From assembly GCA_001897615.1 (NCBI GenBank), contig MKTG01000106.1:43959-83605 (forward strand): 39,647 bases of DNA, in the 5' to 3' direction. The position numbers were made by a program, and so were the translations under genes. The stretch comes from Burkholderiales bacterium 68-10. Lineage in GTDB: Bacteria > Pseudomonadota > Gammaproteobacteria > Burkholderiales > Burkholderiaceae_C. Below the pieces are notes generated by a model, which saw nothing but the letters and a program-made list of their open reading frames with translations, was not told the origin of the DNA and made no database searches. Below, piece after piece: positions 20,138 through 27,740 of this stretch (the first letter of the stretch is position 1; every line of letters begins with the position of its first letter).

Positions 20138-20623
20138 TCAGCCGCCGGCGCCGCGCGCCTGCGCGTTGACCGCGTCGTGCTGGGCGCGCACCGCCGCGGG
20201 CCAGCGCGACTTGATCCAGGACAGCGCGGCCAGGATCTCGGCATCGCTCAGCACGCCCTCGTAGGCCGGCATGGCGCTGCGGTAGTCGGGCTGGCCGATG
20301 ACCCGCGCCAGGCCATGCCGGGTGATCGCCAGCAACTGCGCGTCGGGGTGGTGCCAGGTGTGGCCGCTGGCGTCGTGCGGCGGCGCCGGCAGCAGGCCGT
20401 CGGGGCCCTGCTCGCGCCAGCGCGGCTGGCCTTCGCCGCGCACGCCGTGGCAGCGGGCGCAGTGCGCGGCGTACACCCGCTGGCCCAGCGCCACGGTGGC
20501 CGGATCGTCGGGCCGCAGCAGGCTGGCCGCCACGCCGGGTGACACGGCACGCCAGACCAGCCAGCCGCCGGCCAGCAGCACGGCGGCCAGGGCACCGCGC
20601 CACAGCACGCGGCGCCGGCTCAT
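20138..20623 (-). CDS. Membrane-anchored monohaem cytochrome c
   Basis: 161 residues from ATG 20623. An N-terminal hydrophobic segment (about 8-25, uncleaved anchor or signal) precedes a class I cytochrome c domain with haem motif CARCH (55-59) and likely axial Met118 in RSAMPAYEG. It probably carries electrons in the periplasm. It lies 109 bp downstream of the DUF411 gene on the same strand. Such small cytochromes often accompany DUF411/copper-related genes, so a role in metal oxidation or efflux is possible but not shown. Confidence 0.85.
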   Translation of the reverse strand: MSRRRVLWRGALAAVLLAGGWLVWRAVSPGVAASLLRPDDPATVALGQRVYAAHCARCHGVRGEGQPRWREQGPDGLLPAPPHDASGHTWHHPDAQLLAITRHGLARVIGQPDYRSAMPAYEGVLSDAEILAALSWIKSRWPAAVRAQHDAVNAQARGAGG

Positions 20624-20665
20624 GCAGGGTCTCGGCGACCGCTGGTCGGCAACGTCGGATGCTCC

Positions 20666-20716
20666 GATAAATATAGCTTCTGGCGCTTGTCTGGAAAGGC
20701 TTTGAATCCAGTTTTG
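20666..20716 (+). repeat. Small dispersed repeat between cytochrome and DUF411 genes
   Basis: TAAATATAGCTTCTGGCGCT, TGTCTGGAAAGGCTTTGAAT, CCAGTTTTGGG. The core ATAGCTTCTGGCGCTTGTCTGG fits the family, and the 3' part diverges but keeps the TTTT end. It is read in the opposite direction to both flanking genes. Confidence 0.7.
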
Positions 20717-20732
20717 GGTCGAAAACGACCCG

Positions 20733-21212
20733 TCAAACGTGGCGCCGGAACACCTGGCTGCCGCCGTCACGCTGCACCAGCAAGGTGTCGTAGGCATCGC
20801 GCCGGCCGCCGTAGGCCGGCCCGTCCATGCCGGGCGAGCCCACCGGCATGCCCGGCACCGCCAGGCCCAGGGCCTGGGGCTTGTCACGCAGCAGACGGTG
20901 CACGTCGTCGGCGTGCACATGGCCCTCGACCACGTAGCCGCCCACCAGCGCGGTGTGGCAGGAGCCGAACTTGGCCGCCAGGCCCAGGCGCGCGCGCATG
21001 GCGTTGTTGCCGTTGTCGTGCGCCGTGACCTGGAAGCCGTTGGCCTGCATGTGGGCGATCCAGTCCTGGCAGCAGCCGCAGCTGGCGTCCTTCCAGACCT
21101 CGACGGCGACCGGCCGCGGGCGCCGCTGCGCCCAGGCGAGCGGCACGGCGGCAGCGGCGGCCAGCGCCAGCAGGCGCAGTGCGTGACGGCGACGGGGGTG
21201 TGACATTTGCAT
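20733..21212 (-). CDS. DUF411 metal-binding protein, exported
   Basis: 159 residues from ATG 21212 (AGGAG 8-9 bp upstream); ATG 21206 is a near alternative. A signal peptide with an RRRH cluster ends at PLAWA-Q (about 29). The mature protein has the family motif WKDASCGCCQDWIAHM (C-G-C-C) and later GSCHTALVGGYVVEGHVHAD and GMPVGSPGM. These Cys, His and Met residues suit copper or other soft-metal binding. DUF411 proteins are commonly found with copper-resistance genes. Its neighbours here, a truncated CusS-like kinase and a cytochrome c, fit that setting. Confidence 0.88.
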   Translation of the reverse strand: MQMSHPRRRHALRLLALAAAAAVPLAWAQRRPRPVAVEVWKDASCGCCQDWIAHMQANGFQVTAHDNGNNAMRARLGLAAKFGSCHTALVGGYVVEGHVHADDVHRLLRDKPQALGLAVPGMPVGSPGMDGPAYGGRRDAYDTLLVQRDGGSQVFRRHV

Positions 21213-21346
21213 GGCGGATCTCCTGGATGAGCGTGGCCGGGGGACCGAACGGCGGCACGCGCGTCGCCGACCGGGCACACTGGCCGCAAGGCGCCGATTG
21301 TCCCGCAGCGGCGCGCGGCGGGCCAGCGGCCCGCGCCAAACCCACC

Positions 21347-21934
21347 ATGACCGCACGTCCAAGCGCCTCCCCCACCCGCCTCGCCCTGGGCCTGAGCGCC
21401 GCCTGCGCCCTGCTGCTGGCGCTGCTGGCGGCGATCAGCCTGCTGGCGCTGCAACTGCATTTCGAGTCGCGCGACCGGGCGCAACTGCAAGCGCAGCTGC
21501 AGACCACGCGAGGGCTGCTGACCGGCGTCGACAACGCCGCCGCGCTGGCGGCGCTGCCGGCGCGCCTGCAGGCGGCGCTGGCCGACCAGTCCCGGCTGGC
21601 CGTGCGCGTGCAGGGCGCGCTGGGCCAGCCGCTGTACGAACAGGGCCCGCCCGCCGCGCTGCCCGCCAGCCTGATGGCACAGCCCAGCGCGGCGCATCCC
21701 ATCGCGCTGCTGCAGTGGCAGCAGGACGGCCACAGCTGGCGCGGCGGCGCCTTGCTGATGCGCCTGCCGCTGGACGGCGCGGCGCCGCTGACGGTGGCCA
21801 TGGCGCTGGACATCCAGGCGCAGACCACCTTCCTGTCCAGCCTGCGCTGGGCGCTGCTGGCCTACGTGCTGCTGGCCACGCTGCTGTTCGGCCTGCTGGC
21901 GCGCTGGTGGCTGGGGCGGGCGCTGGCGGGTTGA
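21347..21934 (+). pseudogene. Truncated sensor histidine kinase, sensor half only (CusS-like)
   Basis: 195 residues from ATG 21347: cytoplasmic start, first transmembrane helix (about 12-35), a periplasmic domain of about 125 residues, and a second helix (about 166-186) ending ARWWLGRALAG at TGA. In full kinases this is where the HAMP linker begins. HAMP, HisKA and HATPase domains are missing here and nowhere else in the window, and no response regulator adjoins. The stop lies 10 bp before a small repeat and 63 bp before mobile element B, so the 3' half was probably lost by a repeat-associated rearrangement. Heavy-metal sensing is inferred from architecture and the divergent DUF411 gene. It could instead be a small two-helix membrane protein in its own right. 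Confidence 0.65.
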
Positions 21935-21943
21935 CCCGATAAG

Positions 21944-21997
21944 TTCAAAAACAATAGCTGCTGGCGCTGATCAGGCATGGGCAAGAACCCTGTTTCA
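21944..21997 (+). repeat. Small dispersed repeat next to mobile element B
   Basis: TTCAAAAACAATAGCTGCTG, GCGCTGATCAGGCATGGGCA, AGAACCCTGTTTCA. This is the cleanest copy of the core AATAGCTGCTGGCGCT. Its last 8 bases, CTGTTTCA (21990-21997), are the left target repeat of element B. Confidence 0.8.
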
Positions 21998-22251
21998 GGC
22001 TCTACTCGCGAATGATGGTGAGGTACTTGATCAGTGCCGCACCGCGACACGACGCATGAGAAAAATGAACAGCCATACGCAGAGGACGCCAAGGATTCGC
22101 AGAGGACGCAAAGTAAACCGATGGATCTTCTTGCTTTCTGCGTCCTCTGCGAAATCTCTGCGCCCTCTGCGTTCGGAGGTTGGCGGTTTCCAATAAGCGA
22201 CCATTCGAAGCCTTGTCTCGCAGGCCATCACCATCATTCGCGAGAAGAGCC
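21998..22251 (-). mobile_element. 254-bp MITE-like element, copy B (inverted)
   Basis: Same length as copy A but in the opposite orientation. The terminal repeats are GGCTCTACTCGCGAATG then ATGG at the left and CCATCATTCGCGAGAAGAGC then C at the right, matching in 20 of 21 positions. The flanking 8-bp direct repeats are CTGTTTCA at 21990-21997 and 22252-22259, differing from copy A's ATGTTTCA, as expected for separate target duplications. The central CGCAGAGGA hairpin occupies about 22077-22174. There is no coding capacity. Confidence 0.85.
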
Positions 22252-22259
22252 CTGTTTCA

Positions 22260-22364
22260 TCCTTGAACGGACCATCGTCGGCGAGAGACGGCGCCTCGGT
22301 CAGGCGACGCCTCGCACGCAGCGCCTGACACGTATCACCGCTCCACGCGCCTTAAGATGGCGCG
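22260..22364. other. Leader region before the creatininase gene
   Basis: 105 bp between the right flank of element B and the ATG at 22365. It holds a hairpin with 8-bp arms (GTCAGGCG at 22299-22306, CGCCTGAC at 22322-22329). No convincing -35/-10 pair or strong ribosome-binding site was found. This, with the small repeat and element B, accounts for the 430-bp gap after the kinase fragment. Confidence 0.5.
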
Positions 22365-23252
22365 ATGACCAAGCTGCCGCCACGCTACCCACGCCATCGC
22401 CAGTGGTCGGACCTGACCACCACCGACTTCGCCAGCCTGGACTTGGCGCGCACCATCGCCGTGCTGCCGCTGGGCGCCACCGAGCAGCATGGGCCACACC
22501 TGCCGCTGTCGGTGGACGGCAACCTGGCGCACGGCATGGTGCAGGCGGCCACGCCGCACCTGCCGATCGACCTGCCCGTGCTGTTCCTGCCGGTGCAGCG
22601 CATCGGCCACAGCCCGGAACACGCCGCCTTCGCCGGCACGCTGAGCCTGAAGGCCGAGACGGTGATCCGCCTGTGGACCGACATCGCCGAGGGCGTGCAC
22701 GCCAGCGGCGTGCGCAAGCTGGTGCTGTTCAACGCCCACGGCGGCAACGTGGGGCTGATGGACGTGGTGGCCCGCGAGCTGCGCGCGCGCCTGGCCATGC
22801 TGGTCTACAGCGTCAGCTGGTTCAACCTGCCGCTGAAGGACGCCCAGGGCGAGGACCTGATGGCGCGCTTCGCACCCGAGGAGCAGCGCTTCGGCGTGCA
22901 TGGCGGCCAGCTGGAGACGGCCATGATGCTGGGCCTGAAGCCGCGCCTGGTGCGCAAGCACAAGGCGCGGGATTTCGGCTCCAGCTCGCGCGCGCGCGCC
23001 GAGGCCTTCCCGATCCTGGGCAACGGCCGCAGCGCCAAGCTGGCCTGGGCGGCGCAGGACCTGAACCCGGCCGGCGCCGCCGGCAACGCCGCCGCCGCCA
23101 CGGTGGAAGATGGCCTGGCCCTGCTCGACGCCACCGGCCGCGCCCTGGCCGCGCTGCTGCAGGAGATCGACCGCCTGCCGGCCGACACGCTGCGCGAGCA
23201 CAGCCTCCTAGAATCGGCACCTTTGCCAACCACCACGGACGACAGCCCATGA
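22365..23252 (+). CDS. Creatininase-family amidohydrolase
   Basis: 295 residues. The metal-binding pattern LGATEQHGPHLPLSVD (Glu40, His42, Asp51), FNAHGGN (122-127) and HGGQLETAMML (His178, Glu183) matches the creatinine amidohydrolase fold, which uses two divalent metals to open cyclic amides. The family covers creatininase, MftE and the riboflavin-pathway ArfB, so the substrate is open. Its stop overlaps the next gene by ATGA, which ties it to a solute-binding protein and suggests that the bound solute may be its substrate or product. Confidence 0.88.
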   Translation: MTKLPPRYPRHRQWSDLTTTDFASLDLARTIAVLPLGATEQHGPHLPLSVDGNLAHGMVQAATPHLPIDLPVLFLPVQRIGHSPEHAAFAGTLSLKAETVIRLWTDIAEGVHASGVRKLVLFNAHGGNVGLMDVVARELRARLAMLVYSVSWFNLPLKDAQGEDLMARFAPEEQRFGVHGGQLETAMMLGLKPRLVRKHKARDFGSSSRARAEAFPILGNGRSAKLAWAAQDLNPAGAAGNAAAATVEDGLALLDATGRALAALLQEIDRLPADTLREHSLLESAPLPTTTDDSP

Positions 23253-24223
23253 CCACGCGCCGCCACTTCAACGCCACCCTGCTCGCCGCCGGCGCCGCCC
23301 TGGCCACGCCCCTGGCGCGCGCCAACGACGACACCGCCATCCACGTGCTGGTGGGTTTTCCGGCCGGCGGCGGCTCCGACGTCATCGCCCGCCTGCTGGC
23401 CGAGAAGCTCCAGGCCGAGCTGGGCCGCAACGTGGTGGTGGACAACCGCCCCGGCGCCGGCGGCCAGATCGCCGCGCAGCAGCTCAAGGCGGCGCGGCCC
23501 GACGGCACCACGGTGTTCCTGTCGCACGACCACACCATCTCGATCCTGCCGCAGGTGGTCAAGAAACCCGGCTACGCGCCGACCGAGGACTTCGTCGCCC
23601 TGGGCGGCTTTGCCACCTTCGTCAACGGGCTGGCGGTGTCGGCGGCCACGCCGGCCAACACGCTGTCCGAGTACGTCGACTGGGTGCGCGGCAAGCAGGG
23701 CGGCAAGAGCGCCGTCGGCATCCCGGCGCCGGCCTCGACGCCGGAGTTCCTGGTGCAGCTGATCGGCAAGAAATACGGGCTGGGGCTCACGGCCGTGCCC
23801 TACAAGGGCAGCGCGCCGATGATCGCCGACATGCTGGGCAACCAGATCCCGGCCGGCACCGGCTCGGTGCAGGACTTCATCGAATACCAGCGCGCCGGCA
23901 AGCTGCGCGTGATCGGCGTGCTGGGCGGCAAGCGCCAGGCCGCGCTGCCCGACGTGCCCACCTTCAGCGAAATGGGCTTCGGCGGGCTGGAAGACACGCC
24001 CTTCTACGGCATCTGGGCGCCGCGCGGCACGCCGGCGCCGTTCATCGAGCGCTTCACGCGCGCGCTGGAGAAAGTGGTGGCCCTGCCCGACGTGCGCGCC
24101 CGGCTGACCGACCTGGGCCTGACAGTGGGCTACATGAACCCGCAGCAGCTCGATCAGCGCGAGCGCGCCTACACCCGGGTGTGGTCGCGCATCATCGCCG
24201 ACAGCGGCTTCCAGCCGCAGTAA
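23249..24223 (+). CDS. Tripartite tricarboxylate transporter (Bug) substrate-binding protein
   Basis: 324 residues from ATG 23249. The signal peptide MTTRRHFNATLLAAGAALAT, ending ARA-ND, has a Tat-like RRHF. The mature part has the Bug features GFPAGGGSDVIARLLAEKL, VDNRPGAGGQIAA and PYKGSAPMIADMLGNQI. Bug proteins bind carboxylates or small solutes in the periplasm for TctAB permeases; no tctA or tctB is present here. Many Comamonadaceae carry dozens of such orphan Bug genes. Translation is coupled to the creatininase gene by an ATGA overlap. Confidence 0.95.
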   Translation: MTTRRHFNATLLAAGAALATPLARANDDTAIHVLVGFPAGGGSDVIARLLAEKLQAELGRNVVVDNRPGAGGQIAAQQLKAARPDGTTVFLSHDHTISILPQVVKKPGYAPTEDFVALGGFATFVNGLAVSAATPANTLSEYVDWVRGKQGGKSAVGIPAPASTPEFLVQLIGKKYGLGLTAVPYKGSAPMIADMLGNQIPAGTGSVQDFIEYQRAGKLRVIGVLGGKRQAALPDVPTFSEMGFGGLEDTPFYGIWAPRGTPAPFIERFTRALEKVVALPDVRARLTDLGLTVGYMNPQQLDQRERAYTRVWSRIIADSGFQPQ

Positions 24224-24287
24224 GTCGGGCGGCTCCTGGCTCGCGCCATCTTCCTTGCGCCCCGCAAGAGGGCGAAAGCGGGACCGT

Positions 24288-24977
24288 TCACGCGTAGGTG
24301 ATCCAGTCACGGTAGCGCGCGTCGTCCAGGTGCGGCAGCCCGTTGTAGCTGACCAGGGCGTGTCGCCGCGGGGTGAAGGCCAGCTCGGTCACCGCCGAGT
24401 TGCGGTAGCGCATGTTCAGCTCGATGGTGGTCTCGGCCGGCGCAGACAGCAGCTGGCCGATCGCGGTGGTGATCGGCCCGCCGCTGGACACCAGCAGCAC
24501 GTTGCCGTCGTAGTTCAGCCGCACATGATCCAGCGCGCTGGTGACGCCGTGCACGAAGTCCGCGTAGCTGGGCATGCCGGCCGGCTGCACCTGGCCGCGC
24601 ATCCAGGCCGCCAGGCCGGCGCGCAGCAGGCGGAAGTGCAGGCGGTAGCGTTCGGGCGTGTCGGGCCGGGGCAGCGGGTCGGGGTGAATGGCGCTGATGA
24701 CGGCGTGACTGTCGTACTCGTTCAGCCCCGGCCATTCGACGCAGGGCACGCCGGTCAGCTGCGCGCCCTCGGCAATGCCCTGCCAGGTCTGCACCTGGCG
24801 CGCCAGCGTGCCGGTGAGCACGGCGTCGAACGCCAGCTCGGCGCCAGATCGTTCGCGCCAGTACTGGCCCAGCCGCAGCGACTGGCGCCGGCCCAGCTCG
24901 CTCAGCTGGTCGTAGTGGTCGGTGCCAAAGCTGGCCTGGCCGTGGCGCACGAGGTAGAGGGTTCCCATGGGGCGCAT
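24288..24977 (-). CDS. Histidine phosphatase (phosphoglycerate-mutase-like) family protein
   Basis: 229 residues. LYLVRHGQASFG places the phospho-accepting His12 in the RHG motif, and SSGGPITTAIG near the C-terminal third supplies the usual second region. The family includes cofactor-dependent phosphoglycerate mutases and varied phosphatases, so the substrate is unknown. ATG 24977 has GGCAGG a few bases upstream; ATG 24968 (MGTLYLVRHGQ) is equally plausible. It is a single gene converging on the Bug gene. Confidence 0.87.
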   Translation of the reverse strand: MRPMGTLYLVRHGQASFGTDHYDQLSELGRRQSLRLGQYWRERSGAELAFDAVLTGTLARQVQTWQGIAEGAQLTGVPCVEWPGLNEYDSHAVISAIHPDPLPRPDTPERYRLHFRLLRAGLAAWMRGQVQPAGMPSYADFVHGVTSALDHVRLNYDGNVLLVSSGGPITTAIGQLLSAPAETTIELNMRYRNSAVTELAFTPRRHALVSYNGLPHLDDARYRDWITYA

Positions 24978-25064
24978 TGTGCCTGCCCCGCGCAGGCCGC
25001 CCAGCGTCCGACCGAACCGTGTCGACCTGATGGCTCAAGAACGAATCAAGCACCATCGCCCGCC

Positions 25065-25092
25065 GGGACAGCGCAAACAGCTATTCATTCAA
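25065..25092 (-). repeat. Small dispersed repeat providing a stop codon
   Basis: Minus strand TTGAATGAATAGCTGTTTGC then GCTGTCCC. The TAG of the repeat core AATAGCTG is the stop codon of the dehydratase gene (25081-25083). Its last codons (L-L-N-E) come from the repeat's 5' edge. Confidence 0.55.
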
Positions 25093-26058
25093 TAGCACAT
25101 CGGCATACGTCCGGGCGTCTACGTTGGCGCCCGTCAGGGCCACGCCCACCGTCTGCCCCGCCAGCCGGCCGCGCTCCTGCAGCGCCGCGGCCAGGGCCGC
25201 CGCGCCGGCGCCCTCGGCCAGGTTGTGGGTGTCGGCGTAGAAGGCGCGCATGGCGCCGGCCACCTCGTCGTCGCTGACCTGCACCAGGCGCTCCAGTCCG
25301 CCGGCCAGCAGGGCCAGCGCCTCGTCGTTGGCGCGGCGCACGGCCATGCCGTCGGCGATGCGGGTGGACACGGGCGACTCGACCACGCGGCCAGCGGCGA
25401 TCGAGTCGGCATAGGTGGTGGCGTGGCGGCTGACCACGCCGACCACGCGCACCGGGTGCGCCAGCGCGCGCTTGGCCGCCAGCAGCGCGCAGGCGCCCGA
25501 GCCCAGGCCGATGGGCACGTAGGCCACGTCCAGGCCGGGTACCGCGCGCAGCAATTCCCACCAGTAGGTGGCCACGCCCACCACCAGGTCGCGGTGGTAG
25601 CTGGGCACCATCAAGGCGCCGCGCTCGGCCGCCAGCGCGCGCGCGTGGTCGGCGGCGGCGGTGAAGTCGTCGCCGTGCTCGATCAGCGTCACGCCCAGCG
25701 CACGCATGGCGGCGTTCTTCTCGACCGAGTTGCCGCTCGGCACGACGATGGTGCAGCGCACGCCGTGCGCGCGCGCCGCCCAGCCGATGCTCTGGCCGTG
25801 GTTGCCGCGCGTGGCGCTGACCACCTCGCGCGGCAGCGCGCCACGGCGCGCCAGGGCGTCGAAGAAGGTCAGCCCGCCGCGGATCTTGAAGGCGCCCACC
25901 GGCGTGTGGTTCTCGTGCTTGACCCAGCAGTCGGCGCCCAGGCGCTCGGACAGCAGCGCCCAGCGGTACTGCGGCGTGGGTGGAAATTCGCGGTAGACCA
26001 CCTGGGCGGCGGCTTCGATGTCGGCCAGGGTCGGCAGTGCGGCGTCCGCGGTGTGCAT
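25081..26058 (-). CDS. Serine/threonine dehydratase-like PLP enzyme
   Basis: 325 residues from ATG 26058; a TTG at 26085 would add nine residues. It is a fold-type II PLP enzyme with Lys58 in PVGAFKIRGG as the Schiff-base lysine. RGNHGQSIGWAA is the substrate loop, and GLGSGACALLAA binds the PLP phosphate. No ACT regulatory domain, so it resembles catabolic threonine dehydratase or hydroxy-amino-acid racemase/dehydratase. It is last in the row of overlapping amino-acid genes and probably deaminates an amino acid in the cytoplasm. Its stop codon lies in a dispersed repeat, so the C-terminus may have been altered. Confidence 0.87.
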   Translation of the reverse strand: MHTADAALPTLADIEAAAQVVYREFPPTPQYRWALLSERLGADCWVKHENHTPVGAFKIRGGLTFFDALARRGALPREVVSATRGNHGQSIGWAARAHGVRCTIVVPSGNSVEKNAAMRALGVTLIEHGDDFTAAADHARALAAERGALMVPSYHRDLVVGVATYWWELLRAVPGLDVAYVPIGLGSGACALLAAKRALAHPVRVVGVVSRHATTYADSIAAGRVVESPVSTRIADGMAVRRANDEALALLAGGLERLVQVSDDEVAGAMRAFYADTHNLAEGAGAAALAAALQERGRLAGQTVGVALTGANVDARTYADVLLNE

Positions 26059-26089
26059 GGCGTGTATCCGTGAAGAAGTGTTCAATCCG

Positions 26090-26764
26090 TCAGATCCGCA
26101 CCGGCCCGCGCGGCGTCAGCAGCTCGGCGTGCAGGCTGGGCTCGGCGCTCGCCGTGGTGGCCACGTCGCCCAGCCCCAGGCGGGCCAGTGCATGGGTCAG
26201 CGTGGCGGCGTCGGGGTGGCCCAGCCGCAGGACCTGCAGGCTGACGCCGCTGGCGGGCAGGCTGTCGGCCGGGTGCACCGCGCCCCACTGGATCAGCGTC
26301 GGCAGGGTGCCGTCGAACAGGCGCCGGCCATCGGCGCGCACGGCGATTTGCCACTGCAGCAGCCCACGCGGCGTCAGGCGGCTGGCCTGCAGGATCTCGC
26401 CCCGGTCGATGCCCAGCCGCGCCAGCGCGGCGCAGGATTGGGCCACGTCGGGCACGCGCGCCACCCAGTGGATCAGCTGCGGGCCGTGGCGGCGCACGCG
26501 CTCGCGCAGGGCCGCGTCATCCATGTCGAACCAGCGTGTACGCCTTGCCTCGTCTGCGCCAGCAGCTCCCGGATCAATAGCAATGAGTTCGAGGTAGGCG
26601 CCCGGATACCGCGGCGTGCCGATGGCCAGCAGGCGGTTGTGGGTGCCGAACAGCGGGTGCTGGCCGCCCGGCGCCGGCGTCACGCCCAGCGTGGCCTCGC
26701 ACCAGGCCACGCCCTGGGCCAGCGTGTCGGCCATCACCACCAGGTGGTCGAGCCGTGCGTTCAC
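26090..26764 (-). CDS. VOC (glyoxalase-like) family protein
   Basis: 224 residues from a GTG at 26764, whose GTGA overlaps the phzF stop. VNARLDHLVVMADTLAQGVA is the usual opening of the Glyoxalase_3-type VOC domain, which covers about residues 5-175. Function unknown; VOC proteins bind a metal and act on small molecules. Residues about 60-77 (LIAIDPGAAGADEARRTR) are encoded by a copy of the dispersed repeat. Confidence 0.82.
   Translation of the reverse strand: MNARLDHLVVMADTLAQGVAWCEATLGVTPAPGGQHPLFGTHNRLLAIGTPRYPGAYLELIAIDPGAAGADEARRTRWFDMDDAALRERVRRHGPQLIHWVARVPDVAQSCAALARLGIDRGEILQASRLTPRGLLQWQIAVRADGRRLFDGTLPTLIQWGAVHPADSLPASGVSLQVLRLGHPDAATLTHALARLGLGDVATTASAEPSLHAELLTPRGPVRI
26541..26584 (-). 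repeat. Small dispersed repeat inside the VOC gene
   Basis: Minus strand CATTGCTATTGATCCGGGAG then CTGCTGGCGCAGACGAGGCA and AGGC. It matches the family pattern with a short insertion before AGCTGCTGGCGC. It reads in frame as AIDPGAAGADEA. Confidence 0.5.
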
Positions 26765-27675
26765 AGCCGCACCTGGCCGCCGATCACCGCCACGCAGTCG
26801 CCGCCCACCCACACCTGGCCCTGGGCATCGCGCTCGACGTGCACGCGGCCGGCGCGCCCGAGCGCCGTGCCCTGGCTGGCCACGTAGCGCGCGGGCAGCT
26901 CGCCCGCCTCGATCAGCCACTGCGCCAGGCTGGCGTTCAGGCTGCCGGTGACCGGGTCTTCCGGCACGCCGATGGGGGCGGCGAAGGCGCGCACCTCGAT
27001 CAGCGCGTCGTCCGCGCGCGCGGCGACCGCCCCGAAGGCGCGCGCCTCGCGGTTGGAGCGCGCGATCAGCGCGCCGCTGCCCGCGCCGCCCCGCGCGCCG
27101 GCCACGCCCACCTTGCAGCCCAGCGCCGCCAGGCGTGCGTGGTCGGGCGCCAGCGCCAGCACCGTGTCGGCGCTGTCCAGTTGCAGGCCGAGCCAGAGCG
27201 GGCCGTTGTCCAGCCACTGCGCGCGCCGCGGCTGCGCCGGCGCCAGGCCCAGCGCCGGCAGCACCTCGGCCAGCGTGGCCGCGGGCACCTCGCGCCGCTG
27301 GCTGGGCGGGGCGGCAAAGGCCAGGCGCTGGCCGCTCTGGCGGATGCTCACCAGGCCCTGCGCGCATTGCTGCACCACTTGCCCCGGCTGCCGCGGCACG
27401 CCGCCGGCCGCCAGCCAGGCGAAGCACGAGCCGAGCGTCGGGTGGCCGGCAAAGGGCAGCTCGCCGCCGGGCGTGAAGATGCGCAGCCGGTAGTCCGCCC
27501 GCGCGTCCTCGGGCGGCAGCACGAAGGTGGTTTCGGACAGGTTGGTCCAGCGCGCGAAGCGCTGCATGGCGGCGGCGTCCAGCCCTTGGCCGTCGAGCAC
27601 CACGGCCACCGGGTTGCCGGCGCAAGGCACGGCGCTGAAGACGTCGATCTGGGCAAAGGGACGGGCCAGGGGCAT
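26761..27675 (-). CDS. PhzF-family isomerase
   Basis: 304 residues, full family length with two diaminopimelate-epimerase-like halves. Visible: CAGNPVAVVLDG (18-29), the catalytic Glu48 in NLSETTFVLPP, IFTPGGELPFAGHPTLG, and EDPVTGSLNASLAQWL in the second half. Family members isomerise small carboxylic acids. No other phenazine genes occur here, so phenazine synthesis is not implied. It is followed by the VOC gene with a GTGA overlap and preceded by 65 bp with a dispersed repeat. Confidence 0.9.
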   Translation of the reverse strand: MPLARPFAQIDVFSAVPCAGNPVAVVLDGQGLDAAAMQRFARWTNLSETTFVLPPEDARADYRLRIFTPGGELPFAGHPTLGSCFAWLAAGGVPRQPGQVVQQCAQGLVSIRQSGQRLAFAAPPSQRREVPAATLAEVLPALGLAPAQPRRAQWLDNGPLWLGLQLDSADTVLALAPDHARLAALGCKVGVAGARGGAGSGALIARSNREARAFGAVAARADDALIEVRAFAAPIGVPEDPVTGSLNASLAQWLIEAGELPARYVASQGTALGRAGRVHVERDAQGQVWVGGDCVAVIGGQVRL

Positions 27676-27687
27676 GCTGGATGACTA

Positions 27688-27739
27688 TATTATTTATAGC
27701 TGCCAGCGATTGCCATACAAGCGCCAGCGGCCAATATCT
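27688..27739 (+). repeat. Small dispersed repeat between aminotransferase and phzF genes
   Basis: TATTATTTATAGCTGCCAGC, GATTGCCATACAAGCGCCAG, CGGCCAATATCT. The core ATAGCTGCCAGCG and a second half AAGCGCCAGCGGCC fit the full-length form. It interrupts an otherwise overlapping gene string. Confidence 0.7.
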
Positions 27740-27740
27740 C

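Noticed and set aside
22034-23248. Long plus-strand frame reading through element B into the Bug gene
   Set aside because: It translates the CGCAGAGGA repeat (AEDAKDSQRTQ...) and then an alternative frame of the creatininase gene. The Bug signal peptide starts cleanly at ATG 23249.
26761-27675. Phenazine biosynthesis from the PhzF homologue
   Set aside because: No phzA, B, C, D, E or G genes are nearby; PhzF-like isomerases are common outside phenazine pathways.
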